Source: Solirubrobacteraceae bacterium
GTDB lineage: Bacteria; Actinomycetota; Thermoleophilia; Solirubrobacterales; Solirubrobacteraceae
Assembly (NCBI GenBank): GCA_017882455.1
Contig: JADGPL010000015.1
Location: 24,032 to 88,031, forward strand
Reading direction: 5' to 3'
Length of the DNA stretch: 64,000 nucleotides
The stretch's first letter is position 1. Every line of letters begins with the position of its first letter. Below the pieces are notes generated by a model. The model searched no databases. It was not told the DNA's origin and worked only from the letters and a program-made list of their open reading frames with translations. Below, piece by piece: positions 27,963-35,973 of the stretch. A program made the translations under genes and the position numbers.

Positions 27963-29771
27963 TCAGCCGAACGTGAAGGCATAGCCGCTGATGCCCGGGG
28001 AGAAGCGCAGCGAAAGCCGATGGCGCTCGCCCCGGGCGAGCGAGACGAGCGAGTACAGGCGCTGGCGTCGCACGGTGAGCACACCGCCGTGGACGTCCGC
28101 GCCGGCGTCGCGGGCGGAGATGGGCCGCCCGTCAAGCAGCACCTGCACGGGCAGCGGGCGTTCGCCGGGAGAGCTCAGCACGAGATAGACGTCCTTGGCC
28201 TGGAACTCGACGTCGATGCCGGGCGGGTGGGCACTCGATTGCGCCAGCGCGGGCTGTTCGGAGATGTTCCAGGTGCCGCTGAAGGCGAAGTCGTTGACCG
28301 CCAGGCGTCCGTTGGGCGGCGGGCCGTAGTCATGCGATCCGGCCTTGGGCCCGTCGATCCAGCCCTGCGCGCGGGCGGTCCCGAGATAGGTCTCGGGGGT
28401 GGCTTGCGGCGAGGGCACGATCACGCCCTGCGGGTGCCCCTTGCCGCCCACGGGGGCGCCCGCTTCGGCGAGCAGCGCGCGAATGGCCGTTTCAGTCTTG
28501 TCGTAGTCGCCCTCGCCGAATGCCGCGTAGCGGACCTGGCCGCTGGCGTCGATCAGGTAGTCGGCGGGCCAGTACTCGTTGCCGTAGGCGTTCCACGTAC
28601 CCATCCTGTTGTCCTGTACGACCGGATAGCGCAGCCCGAACTGCTGGATCGCGTTGGCGACGTTGGAGGCGTCGTGCTCGAAGGCGAACTCCGGCGTCTC
28701 GACGCCGACGATCGTGAGGCCGTCGCGCCTGTAGGCCGTATCCCAGGCCTTCAGGTAGGGGAGGGTGCGAATGCAGTTGATGCACGTATAGGTCCAGAAG
28801 TCGACCAGCACCACGTGCCCGCGCAGCGAGCGCAGCGACAGCGGGCGGTTTGAGTGCCCGCCCACCCCCGTGTTGAACCACCGCTGCGTTTCGGTGAATT
28901 CGGGCGCCGGGCCGAGCCTCGGCAGGGCGCTCGCGTCGGCGAGCAGGGTCGCCTGGCTGGCGTTGGCCGAGGCGGTGTGGACCGCGCTCGCCGAGCCGCC
29001 GCAGGCGGAGGAGCCGTTGGCGGGCGCGAACCTGGCATGGCGACCGGTGATCTGGCTGAGGCGTTCGGTCACGGTCTTGGAGCACTCGAGCGACGCGGTG
29101 AGGTTGACGTCGGGGATGTGCTGGGCGACGAACTGGTCGAAGTTGACGTCGAGGTTGGCCAGGATCGCGACCGCCGTGAGGATCATGATCGCGCCGAGCG
29201 CGCGCTGCAGGGTCGGACCGCGTCCGGCCCTGCGCACGCGGTCGAAGAGCCTGCGCCCGCCGAGGGTGAGCGCGAGCAGCACGATCGCCGAGCCCGCCGC
29301 ATACGCGAGGGCGATCGTGATCGTGCGCCCCGAAGCGGCGCTGACCGAGATCACGGCCGCCAGGATCGGGCTGGCACACGGCGTGTAGACGAAGCCGAGG
29401 GCGCCGCCGACGAGCAGGCCGGAGGCAAAGCCATCTCCCGTTGAGCGCGGGCCGAATCGAGCCAGGCGCGACAGCGGCGCCTCCAGGCGCGCGGCCAGCC
29501 CGGGGAGCAGCAGGGCGACGCCGAACGCGAGCAGGACCACGATCGCCACGTCGCGCAGCGGATCGCTCCCCAGCCCGACCCCGTCGACCACGTTGGCGAT
29601 CCCCACGATCGTGACGGTGAAGGTGACCGACAGTCCGAGCACGATGCCCAGCGGGCGGCGCCTGCCGCCCACGCCCCCAGCCGAGAGCAGCGCCGGGAGT
29701 ACGGGCAGGACGCACGGCGAAAGCGCCGTGCCCGCCCCGGCAAGGATGGCGAAGCTGAGGAGGACGATCAT
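27963..29771 (-). CDS. dipZ: DipZ-type CcdA/thioredoxin fusion for thiol-disulfide transfer
   Basis: A 602-residue membrane protein that carries reducing power across the membrane to cytochrome c or exported thiol proteins. Residues 1-220 form a CcdA-like membrane domain with paired Cys (SPCVLP at about 19-23 and TPCASP in TM4). A TlpA/thioredoxin-like domain follows with TYTCINCIRTLP (C330, C333). The last 130 residues are a beta-rich domain (FAFSGTWNISEQPAL) as in mycobacterial DipZ. Order and length match mycobacterial DipZ (about 690 residues) but shorter. Start at ATG 29771 coincides with the first membrane helix. Confidence 0.9.
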   Translation of the reverse strand: MIVLLSFAILAGAGTALSPCVLPVLPALLSAGGVGGRRRPLGIVLGLSVTFTVTIVGIANVVDGVGLGSDPLRDVAIVVLLAFGVALLLPGLAARLEAPLSRLARFGPRSTGDGFASGLLVGGALGFVYTPCASPILAAVISVSAASGRTITIALAYAAGSAIVLLALTLGGRRLFDRVRRAGRGPTLQRALGAIMILTAVAILANLDVNFDQFVAQHIPDVNLTASLECSKTVTERLSQITGRHARFAPANGSSACGGSASAVHTASANASQATLLADASALPRLGPAPEFTETQRWFNTGVGGHSNRPLSLRSLRGHVVLVDFWTYTCINCIRTLPYLKAWDTAYRRDGLTIVGVETPEFAFEHDASNVANAIQQFGLRYPVVQDNRMGTWNAYGNEYWPADYLIDASGQVRYAAFGEGDYDKTETAIRALLAEAGAPVGGKGHPQGVIVPSPQATPETYLGTARAQGWIDGPKAGSHDYGPPPNGRLAVNDFAFSGTWNISEQPALAQSSAHPPGIDVEFQAKDVYLVLSSPGERPLPVQVLLDGRPISARDAGADVHGGVLTVRRQRLYSLVSLARGERHRLSLRFSPGISGYAFTFG

Positions 29772-29818
29772 CTGCCTACAGCTTCAGTCTGCCGGGAAGC
29801 AGGCCCGTTACACGCCGC

Positions 29819-29968
29819 TCAACGCTTGAGCAGCACGTAGACGGCGCTGAGCGCGAAGGCCATCTGCCCGAAGGCGAGAGCCGTGCCGAGGTTGGCGGCG
29901 CCGAGGGCGCCCGCGAGCGCGCTGGCGAGCACGAAGGCGCCGAACATGATCAGCAGGTCGCGGGCCAC
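29819..29968 (-). CDS. 49-residue small membrane protein after meaB
   Basis: A short frame not part of any longer gene: MARDLLIMFGAFVLASAL, then AGALGAANLGTALAFGQ and MAFALSAVYVLLKR. It is almost wholly hydrophobic with one or two helices and Gly/Ala-rich packing. The GTG start is 2 bases after the meaB stop, so it is the probable third gene of ecm-meaB. Other Thermoleophilia-like genomes could be checked for the same gene after meaB. Function unknown. Ribosome site is weak (AAGATGGG about 7 bases before). Confidence 0.5.
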   Translation of the reverse strand: MARDLLIMFGAFVLASALAGALGAANLGTALAFGQMAFALSAVYVLLKR

Positions 29969-29970
29969 CC

Positions 29971-30921
29971 CTAGCCCATCTTCCGCTCGAGAGCGCTCAC
30001 GAGCGCCGGGACCTCGAGCCCCGGGTCCTGGGAGGCGAGCAGCGCCTCGGCCGCCGCGCGCCCGCCGAGAGCGCGTACGCCTCGCTCGCCGTGCTCGACC
30101 GTGAACTCCCTGAGCGCTCCCGCGCGGCGCGCGTGCAGCCGCCGCTCGCCGGGGTCGAGGCCCGCGCGGTGCTCCTCGATCGCTGCGACGAGGTCCTCGA
30201 TGCCGCTGGTCGGCGCGATCGAGGAGACCCCCACGACGCGCGTGCGCGAGCCGAGCGAGCGCAGCGCGGCGCTCAAGTCGCGCCGCGTGCCCGTGGCGAT
30301 CTGGCCGAGGTCGGACTTGGTCACGACGAGCACGTCAGGGATCTCCATGATGCCCGACTTCAGGAACTGGAGCACGTCGCCGCCGCCCGGCTGGACGACC
30401 ACGGCGACGGCGTCTGCGACGTCGGCGATCTCGGTCTCTGCCTGTCCCACGCCCACGGTCTCGATCACCACGATGTCGAAGGCGGCCGCGAGCGCGTGCG
30501 CGGCCGCCCTGGTCGCCCATGCGATGCCTCCGAGGCGCTCGCCGGCGGCGGTCGAGCGGATCAGCACGCCGCGGTCGGCCGGGTCGAAGTCGATGCGCGC
30601 CCGATCGCCGAGCAGCGAGCCGCCAGAGTGGCGCGAGCTGGGGTCCACGGCGAGCATCGCCACCGTGCGCCCCTGCGCGCGCCACGCCTGCAGAAGCGCC
30701 GAGAGCAGCGTCGACTTGCCTGCGCCGGGGGGGCCTGTGACCCCGATCACATGACCGGGAGCCTCCCCGCCGAGGGCGGCTGGGGAGACCTCGGCGAGCA
30801 GGGCGGCCGCCTGCTCGCGGTCGGCGGTCGTGGTGCTCTCGAGCAGGTTCAGCGCGCTCGGAGCGGCCGTCAGGTCTCGCTCGCGCAGGCGCGCCCCGAT
30901 GGCGGCCCCGTCTGCGCTCAC
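29971..30921 (-). CDS. meaB: MeaB/ArgK-type G-protein chaperone of a B12 mutase
   Basis: A 316-residue SIMIBI-class GTPase that protects and reloads the cobalamin cofactor of acyl-CoA mutases. Walker A GPPGAGKSTL (residues 63-72), the MeaB-family Mg-binding DPSSRHSGG, ETVGVGQAE (Walker B/switch) and VTKSDLGQ (base specificity, NKAD equivalent) are present. GTG start overlaps the stop of the upstream mutase by 4 bases (GTGA). The pairing with Ecm rather than methylmalonyl-CoA mutase suggests Ecm is its client (inference), although MeaB proteins can serve both. Confidence 0.94.
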   Translation of the reverse strand: MSADGAAIGARLRERDLTAAPSALNLLESTTTADREQAAALLAEVSPAALGGEAPGHVIGVTGPPGAGKSTLLSALLQAWRAQGRTVAMLAVDPSSRHSGGSLLGDRARIDFDPADRGVLIRSTAAGERLGGIAWATRAAAHALAAAFDIVVIETVGVGQAETEIADVADAVAVVVQPGGGDVLQFLKSGIMEIPDVLVVTKSDLGQIATGTRRDLSAALRSLGSRTRVVGVSSIAPTSGIEDLVAAIEEHRAGLDPGERRLHARRAGALREFTVEHGERGVRALGGRAAAEALLASQDPGLEVPALVSALERKMG

Positions 30922-32969
30922 GCGGAGCCGTTGACGGAGGGGCCGCCCGCGGTGAGCAGGGACCGCTCGGCGCCGGCTCCGACGAGCGCCACGATGTCGC
31001 GCATGATCCGGGTGATGTCGAAGTCCTTGGGGGTGTAGACGGCCGCGACGCCGGCCCGTTCCAGGCCGGCGACGTCCTGCTCGGGGATGATCCCGCCGAC
31101 CACCACCGGGGCCTCCACGCCGGCATCCCGAAGCGCGTCCATGACCGCCGGGATCAGGTCGCGGTGGGATCCCGAGAGGATCGACAGGCCGATCACGTGC
31201 ACCCCCTCCTGCAGCGCCGAGGCCGCGATTTGGGCGGGGGTCAGGCGGATGCCTTCATAGACCACGTCCATGCCTGCGTCGCGGGCCCGCACGGCGATCT
31301 GCTCGGCGCCGTTGGAGTGGCCGTCCAGGCCGGGCTTGCCGACGAGGATCTTGGGGCGGCGCCCGAGCTTCTCCTGCAGGCGTGCGACCTCCGCGCGCAG
31401 CTCGCCCAGGTCGGAGTCGGCTCCCCCCGGCCCGGGCGCGGCGGCGGCCTCGCCGACGCCGGTGGGGGCGCGGTAGCTGCCGAACACCTCGCGCAGCGTG
31501 CGCGACCACTCGCCGGTAGTCGCGCCGGCGCGGGCCGCGTCGATCGTGGCCGTCATCAGGTTCTCGCTCGCGCTCTCATCGCCCGCGACCTGCGCCAGAC
31601 GGGCCAGCGCCTCCTCGACGGCCGCCTGGTCGCGCTCGGCGCGCCAGCTTCGCAGCGCCTCGATCTGCTCGGCTTCGAGGGCGGGGTCGACGACGAGGAT
31701 GCCGCCCTCGGCGTCGGCCGTCAGCGGCGACTCCTCCGACTCGGTGAACCTGTTCTGCCCCACCACGATCTGCTCGCCGGCCTCGATCCTGCGGATCCGC
31801 TCGCGGTGGGAGTCGACGAGCGCGCCCTTCATGTAGGGGACCGCTTCGACGGCGCCGCCGTGCTCTGCGACCACCGCCATCTCCGCGCGCGCCCCCTCGA
31901 GCAGCTCCTCGACGAGGCCCTCCATCACCCTGGAGCCCTCGAAGATGTCGGGGTACTCGAGGATGTCGGTCTCGTAGGCCAGGATCTGCTGGATGCGCAG
32001 CGACCACTGCTGATCCCACGGGCGCGGCAGACCGAGGGCCTCGTTCCAGGCGGGCAGCTGGATCGCGCGGGCGCGGGCGTCGCGCCCGAGCGTCACGGCG
32101 AGCGCCTCGAGCACGATCCGCTGGACGTTGTTCTCGGGCTGCGCCTCTGTCAGGCCGAGCGAGTTGACCTGGACGCCGTAGCGGAAGCGCAGGTGGCGGG
32201 GATCGGAGACGCCGTAGCGCTCGCGGCCGAGCTCCTCCCACAGGATCGACATGGCGCGCAGCTTGGCGTGCTCCTCGACGAAGCGCACACCGGCGTTGAC
32301 GAAGAAGGAGATGCGCCCGAAGACCTGTTCCATGACGTCCGGGCCGACGCGCTCGCGGGCCGCGTCGAGCACGGCGATCGCGTTGCTCATCGCGTAGGCG
32401 ATCTCCTGGACGGGCGTGGCCCCTGCCTCCTGCAGGTGGTAGGAGCAGATGTTGATCGGGTTCCACTTGGGCACGTGCTCGACCGTGTAGGCGATCATGT
32501 CGGCGATCAGGCGCATCGAGGGGGCGGGGGGGAAGGCGTAGGTGCCGCGCGCGAGGAACTCCTTGATGATGTCGTTCTGGGTGGTGCCCTGGAGCTGCTC
32601 CTGGGGGGTGGGTGGGTTCTGATTTTCGGCGGCCACGATGTAGAGCGCCAGCAGCCATGCCGCGGTGGCGTTGATCGTCATCGAGGTGTTCATCTCCCCG
32701 AGCGGTATGCCGTCCATCAGGGCCGCCATGTCGCCACGGTGGGAGATCGGGACGCCGACCTTGCCGACCTCGCCCCTGGCGAGCTCGTCGTCGGGGTCAT
32801 ACCCGGTCTGCGTGGGAAGGTCGAAGGCGACCGACAGCCCCGTCTGGCCCTTCTGCAGGTTGCGTCTGTACAGCTCGTTGGACGCCTTGGCCGTGGAGTG
32901 ACCGGCGTAGGTGCGCATCATCCAGGGCCGGTCGGGCTCGGGCAGGCGCGGGGTGTGATCGCCGCTCAT
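30918..32969 (-). CDS. ecm: ethylmalonyl-CoA mutase (MeaA type)
   Basis: Rearranges ethylmalonyl-CoA to methylsuccinyl-CoA with coenzyme B12. 683 residues: substrate-barrel domain then B12-binding domain with GLDGHSNG (DxHxxG, near residue 550), SILSGSH and VVVGGIIP. Catalytic-region text FDLPTQTGYDPDDELARGEVGKVGVP is the Ecm/MeaA form; methylmalonyl-CoA mutase reads ATHRGYDSDNPRV at this place. Also GTTQNDIIKEFLARGTY and QQWSLRIQQILAYE match MeaA. Start 32969 is preferred over ATG 32978 because TACAAT lies 7 bases before it and overlaps the upstream ATG. Next to meaB (GTGA overlap). Confidence 0.93.
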   Translation of the reverse strand: MSGDHTPRLPEPDRPWMMRTYAGHSTAKASNELYRRNLQKGQTGLSVAFDLPTQTGYDPDDELARGEVGKVGVPISHRGDMAALMDGIPLGEMNTSMTINATAAWLLALYIVAAENQNPPTPQEQLQGTTQNDIIKEFLARGTYAFPPAPSMRLIADMIAYTVEHVPKWNPINICSYHLQEAGATPVQEIAYAMSNAIAVLDAARERVGPDVMEQVFGRISFFVNAGVRFVEEHAKLRAMSILWEELGRERYGVSDPRHLRFRYGVQVNSLGLTEAQPENNVQRIVLEALAVTLGRDARARAIQLPAWNEALGLPRPWDQQWSLRIQQILAYETDILEYPDIFEGSRVMEGLVEELLEGARAEMAVVAEHGGAVEAVPYMKGALVDSHRERIRRIEAGEQIVVGQNRFTESEESPLTADAEGGILVVDPALEAEQIEALRSWRAERDQAAVEEALARLAQVAGDESASENLMTATIDAARAGATTGEWSRTLREVFGSYRAPTGVGEAAAAPGPGGADSDLGELRAEVARLQEKLGRRPKILVGKPGLDGHSNGAEQIAVRARDAGMDVVYEGIRLTPAQIAASALQEGVHVIGLSILSGSHRDLIPAVMDALRDAGVEAPVVVGGIIPEQDVAGLERAGVAAVYTPKDFDITRIMRDIVALVGAGAERSLLTAGGPSVNGSA

Positions 32970-32976
32970 GCTCGCC

Positions 32977-32982
32977 ATTGTA
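32977..32982 (-). promoter_or_regulatory. -10 element of ecm, leaderless
   Basis: TACAAT on the minus strand ends 7 bases before ATG 32969 and covers the first two bases of the alternative ATG 32978. This excludes 32978 as the start of the main transcript. Confidence 0.5.
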
Positions 32983-33000
32983 CGGTCGCGCCGAGAGCTT

Positions 33001-33006
33001 TATCCT
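33001..33006 (+). promoter_or_regulatory. -10 element of clpS, leaderless
   Basis: TATCCT ends 7 bases before the clpS ATG at 33014. The ecm and clpS -10 elements lie back to back in a 44-bp gap, so the two promoters share DNA. Confidence 0.5.
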
Positions 33007-33013
33007 GCCGGCA

Positions 33014-33301
33014 ATGCATCAAACGATCGAGATTCCCCGCGCGGGAGGCCCGGGAAGCGGCCTCGGCGGCTCGTGGCGTGTGATCGTCTGCAACGACGAC
33101 CACAACACCTTCGACCACGTCGCGCGCACGCTCGCGCGCTTCATTCCCGGCGTCACGCTCAAGCGCGGCATGGAGATCGCCAACGTGATCCACAGCTCCG
33201 GGAGGGCAGTCGTCTACAGCGGGCATCAGGAGCCGGCCGAGCATTACTGGGAGCAGCTGAAGTCCGCGGGGCTCACGATGGCCCCCCTCGAGCAGGGCTG
33301 A
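33014..33301 (+). CDS. clpS: ATP-dependent Clp protease adaptor ClpS
   Basis: A 95-residue adaptor that delivers N-degron substrates to ClpAP/ClpCP. The core WRVIVCNDDHNTFDHVARTL (residues 23-42) is the family hallmark with the substrate pocket residues N-D-D-H-N-T, followed by GMEIANVIHSSGRAVVYSGHQEPAEHYWEQLKSAGL, close to the usual C-terminus. It is divergent from ecm. Not linked by function to the surrounding metabolism; single gene with leaderless promoter. Confidence 0.94.
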   Translation: MHQTIEIPRAGGPGSGLGGSWRVIVCNDDHNTFDHVARTLARFIPGVTLKRGMEIANVIHSSGRAVVYSGHQEPAEHYWEQLKSAGLTMAPLEQG

Positions 33302-33349
33302 GAGACGCGTGGACACGGCGGCTGCCGGCGTCCTCGGTCGCGGCTTGAG

Positions 33350-33790
33350 CTAGGCGCTCTCGCCGGGCGCGGTCGCGCCGGTGGGCGTCAGGATGATCAC
33401 GGGGATGACGCGCTCGGTCTTCTGCTCGTACTCGGCGAACTGCGGCACGCGCTCGGCCTGCGTGCGGTAGAGGCGCTCGCGCTCCTCGCCGCTCGCCTCA
33501 CTGGCGAGGACCTCGATGGTCCCGCTCCCTACCTCGATCTTGACGTTCGGCTGGGCCTTGAGGTTGTGATACCAGTCTGGGTTGGTCGGCGCCCCGGCCT
33601 TCGAGGCGAACACCACGAAGCGCCCGTCGTCGTCCTGGTAGGCGAGTGGGTTGACACGGCTCTCGCCCGATCTTGCGCCGATGTGGTGCAGCAGCAGCAA
33701 GGGCATGCCCTCGAACATGCCGCCGACCCGGCCTGCGTTGGCGCGGAACTCCTCGATGATCTGGGCGTTGAAGTCCGCGGGCGAGGGCAC
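33350..33790 (-). CDS. Ddn-like deazaflavin (F420)-dependent oxidoreductase
   Basis: A 146-residue FMN-binding split-barrel protein of the deazaflavin-dependent nitroreductase family. It shows FNAQIIEEFRANAGRVGGMF, LLLLHHIGARSGESRVNPLAY and PDWYHNLKAQPNVKIEVG, closely following the M. tuberculosis Ddn-family pattern. It would use reduced F420 as hydride donor; F420 genes are encoded at 44-52 kb in this window. GTG start (33790) lies 5 bases after the upstream gene's stop, so it is the third gene in the ccr operon. Substrate unknown; a link to the ethylmalonyl-CoA pathway is unproven. Confidence 0.8.
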   Translation of the reverse strand: MPSPADFNAQIIEEFRANAGRVGGMFEGMPLLLLHHIGARSGESRVNPLAYQDDDGRFVVFASKAGAPTNPDWYHNLKAQPNVKIEVGSGTIEVLASEASGEERERLYRTQAERVPQFAEYEQKTERVIPVIILTPTGATAPGESA

Positions 33791-33795
33791 CGTGC

Positions 33796-34152
33796 TCAGG
33801 CGCTCTCGCCGGCCGCGACGCCGTTGCCATGCCCGTTGGCCACCGGCTCGGGGGTCACGGCGCCGTGGGCCGTCAGGTCCCACCAGCCGTAGAGCACGGG
33901 CACCTGGTACCAGCTGGAGTGGCTCGCGCGGAAGTAGGTCATCTCCTGGCTCTCCCAGTAGCGTTCCCAGTCGAGGTACTCCTCGAAGGCGGCCAGCTGC
34001 TGGAACCTGTAGCGGTCGTCGCGCGCTCGGTAGACGTCGTAGGAGCTCGCGCCGTAGCGCAGCGCCACGGCGGCCACCTCGCCGAGCTCCCGCTCGAAGT
34101 CCTCGGCACGAAAGCCGGTGGCGTACCAGGGGACGATCACGGTTCCGGCCAT
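33796..34152 (-). CDS. hypothetical protein in the ccr operon
   Basis: A 118-residue soluble protein, not recognised. It opens MAGTVIVPWYATGF, is rich in Tyr and Trp (EEYLDWERYWESQEM, SSWYQVPVLYGWWDL) and ends with a Gly/Ala tail. The alternating strand-helix pattern could form a ferredoxin-like dimeric barrel, like the 7554 protein, though sequence similarity is weak. Its ATG shares a base with the ccr stop codon (TGATG), so it is translationally coupled to Ccr. Possible roles are as a small accessory, ligand-binding or regulatory protein for that enzyme (inference). Confidence 0.7.
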   Translation of the reverse strand: MAGTVIVPWYATGFRAEDFERELGEVAAVALRYGASSYDVYRARDDRYRFQQLAAFEEYLDWERYWESQEMTYFRASHSSWYQVPVLYGWWDLTAHGAVTPEPVANGHGNGVAAGESA

Positions 34153-35408
34153 CAGGCGCCAACCTCGGCGTGGATCGCGCCGGGGCCCTCCGCGGTCTTG
34201 CCCTGACCCTCGGAGTCGGCGCCCACGAGGATCGAGATCTTGCCCAGGTGCTTGTTTTCGAGCATCAGCTGATGGGCCTCGGCGACGCCGTCGAAGCCGA
34301 GCGTGCGCCACAGCACCGGACGGATCTGCCCGCTCTCGATCAGCTCGTTGGCCTTCGTGCACTCATACGCGTTGGCGAAGTGCGAGCCGAGGATCTCCTT
34401 CTGGCGCATCCACAGGTAGGCCACGTTGAAGTCGAGGTCGAGTCCGGTGGTGCCGGCGCAGATGACGACTTTGCCGAACGACTTGACCGTGAACACCGAG
34501 GTCGGAAACGTCGCTTTGCCGACGTGCTCGAAGACGATGTCCGGCGCGTCGCCGAGGAGCTCTTTGACGCGCTTGGCGAACTGCCGCGTCACGCCGAAGC
34601 GCTCCTTCTCCTCATCGGGGGTCTCCTTGCCGGTGCGCATCATGCCCGCGAACTCGCCGCGGTCGATGTAGTCCACGGCCCCCAGGCGCTTGACCAGCTC
34701 GCCCTTCTCGGGCGAGGAGACCACACCCACGCTGTGGGCTCCGGCAGCGGCACAGATCTGGGTGGCGAACACGCCGAGCCCGCCGGCGGCGCCCCAGATC
34801 AGGACCTTCTGCCCTGCCTGGAGCTTGCAGCGGGTGATCAGCATGCGGTAGGCGGTGAAGTAGACGAGACCGTAGGAGGCGGCCTCCTCCCACGTCAGCG
34901 CATGCGGCTTTGGCAGCAGCTGCTGGGCCTGCACCTTGGTGAACTGGGCGAAGGAGCCCCACGTGGTCTCATAGCCCCAGATCTTCTGGGAGGGCGCGGC
35001 CATCGGGTCGAGGCCGTGGACCTCGGGATCCTCGTAGGAAGCCTGGTTGCAGTGCACCACGACCTCGTCGCCCGGCTTCCAGCGCGTCACGCCCGGGCCG
35101 ACCTTCCAGACAATGCCCGAGGCATCGGAGCCGCCGATGTGGTGGCCGAACTCGGGATGGTCGCCGTAGCGCATCACCGACACCGGCTTGCCCAGGGCGG
35201 CCCACACGTTGTTGTAGTTCACGCCCGCTGCCATCACCCGCACGATCACCTCGAAGGCGCCCGGCTCGGGCACCTCGATCTCCTCGAGCTGGAAGGCGTC
35301 CTTCGGTTCGCCGTAGCGCTCCTCGCGGATCACCCAGGCGGCCATCGTCCTGGGCAGCTCGCCGGGCTCGACGTCGACCGCTGAGACTTGTTGGAGATCG
35401 ATTGCCAC
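34152..35408 (-). CDS. ccr: crotonyl-CoA carboxylase/reductase
   Basis: NADPH-dependent reductive carboxylation of crotonyl-CoA to ethylmalonyl-CoA, the committed step of the ethylmalonyl-CoA pathway. 418 residues of a medium-chain dehydrogenase fold without the catalytic zinc site. Ccr-specific stretches are AAGVNYNNVWAALG, HIGGSDASGIVWKVG, EVVVHCNQASYEDPE, QKIWGYETTWGSFAQFT and QKEILGSHFANAYE; the NADPH loop WGAAGGLGVFATQ is near residue 204. GTG 35408 is preferred because the in-frame TTG at 35453 lies inside the -10 element. First of three coupled genes. Family recognition is firm; activity not measured. Confidence 0.94.
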   Translation of the reverse strand: MAIDLQQVSAVDVEPGELPRTMAAWVIREERYGEPKDAFQLEEIEVPEPGAFEVIVRVMAAGVNYNNVWAALGKPVSVMRYGDHPEFGHHIGGSDASGIVWKVGPGVTRWKPGDEVVVHCNQASYEDPEVHGLDPMAAPSQKIWGYETTWGSFAQFTKVQAQQLLPKPHALTWEEAASYGLVYFTAYRMLITRCKLQAGQKVLIWGAAGGLGVFATQICAAAGAHSVGVVSSPEKGELVKRLGAVDYIDRGEFAGMMRTGKETPDEEKERFGVTRQFAKRVKELLGDAPDIVFEHVGKATFPTSVFTVKSFGKVVICAGTTGLDLDFNVAYLWMRQKEILGSHFANAYECTKANELIESGQIRPVLWRTLGFDGVAEAHQLMLENKHLGKISILVGADSEGQGKTAEGPGAIHAEVGA

Positions 35409-35452
35409 GTGCTCTGGAACCTCGTCTGTCGGGATCAGGAAAGGGAGTCCCA

Positions 35453-35458
35453 ATTCTA
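35453..35458 (-). promoter_or_regulatory. -10 element of ccr
   Basis: TAGAAT on the minus strand predicts transcription from about 35445, giving a leader of about 37 bases with GAGG about 11 bases before GTG 35408. It is the same promoter form as elsewhere but with a leader. Confidence 0.45.
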
Positions 35459-35484
35459 CCCGGGGGTGGCGCGCGCGTGCTGGC

Positions 35485-35904
35485 TCACGGGATCCCGCGA
35501 TGCTCGCGGCGCCACACGAGCCGCAGCCCCGACCAGTCCTCGTCGAGAGCCGCGACCTTCACGTCCACCAGCCCGAGCGGCAGCGCCACGTCGCGAATGT
35601 CCTGCTCGCGGATATCGCTGGTGTGTCCGCCTGCCCGGCGAGGCCAGGCGACCCAGATCGCGCCCGCGGGGAAGATCCGCGGGGCGAGCGCCTGGACGCC
35701 CTCGGCCATCCCCGCCCCATCACGGAAGAAAGCCACGATGATGTCGGCCGTCTCTGCAGCATGGGGACCGCGCTGGCTCCCGCTCCTGACCCCCCGTGGG
35801 AGATCGGGGACGCTCCATCCGTCAGGCGGGTCGACGAGCAGCAGCCGCGCTTCCTCGCGCAAGCCGAGCTTCTTCCACAGAGGTGTCTTCGAGTAGCCGG
35901 CCAT
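35485..35904 (-). CDS. DUF3052-family protein
   Basis: A 139-residue protein of an actinobacterial family without known role. AGYSKTPLWKKLGL at the N-terminus, IIVAFFRDGAGMAEGVQAL, IFPAGAIWVAWPRRAGGH and LVDVKVAALDEDWSGLRLVWRRE follow the family pattern. ATG 35904 is chosen over 35967 because homologues start MAGYS. The frame is otherwise isolated between the ccr promoter and the broken RelA/SpoT gene; possibly shares no operon. Function unknown. Confidence 0.8.
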   Translation of the reverse strand: MAGYSKTPLWKKLGLREEARLLLVDPPDGWSVPDLPRGVRSGSQRGPHAAETADIIVAFFRDGAGMAEGVQALAPRIFPAGAIWVAWPRRAGGHTSDIREQDIRDVALPLGLVDVKVAALDEDWSGLRLVWRREHRGIP

Positions 35905-35973
35905 CTCGGTTTCAGGGCGATGCTTGGGTGAGCGCCTAGGGACGGTTCGGTCCCATGCTGCCAACATAGTCCG

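Noticed and set aside
30918..32969. Methylmalonyl-CoA mutase
   Set aside because: The active-site text (FDLPTQTGYDPDD, LARGEVGKVG) is the Ecm/MeaA form, and the length with fused B12 domain matches MeaA, not the two-subunit or long-chain mutase.
31164..33083. Long plus-strand frame opposite ecm
   Set aside because: A shadow of the ecm codon pattern; no family motifs, composition of Gly/Asp/Val/His runs.
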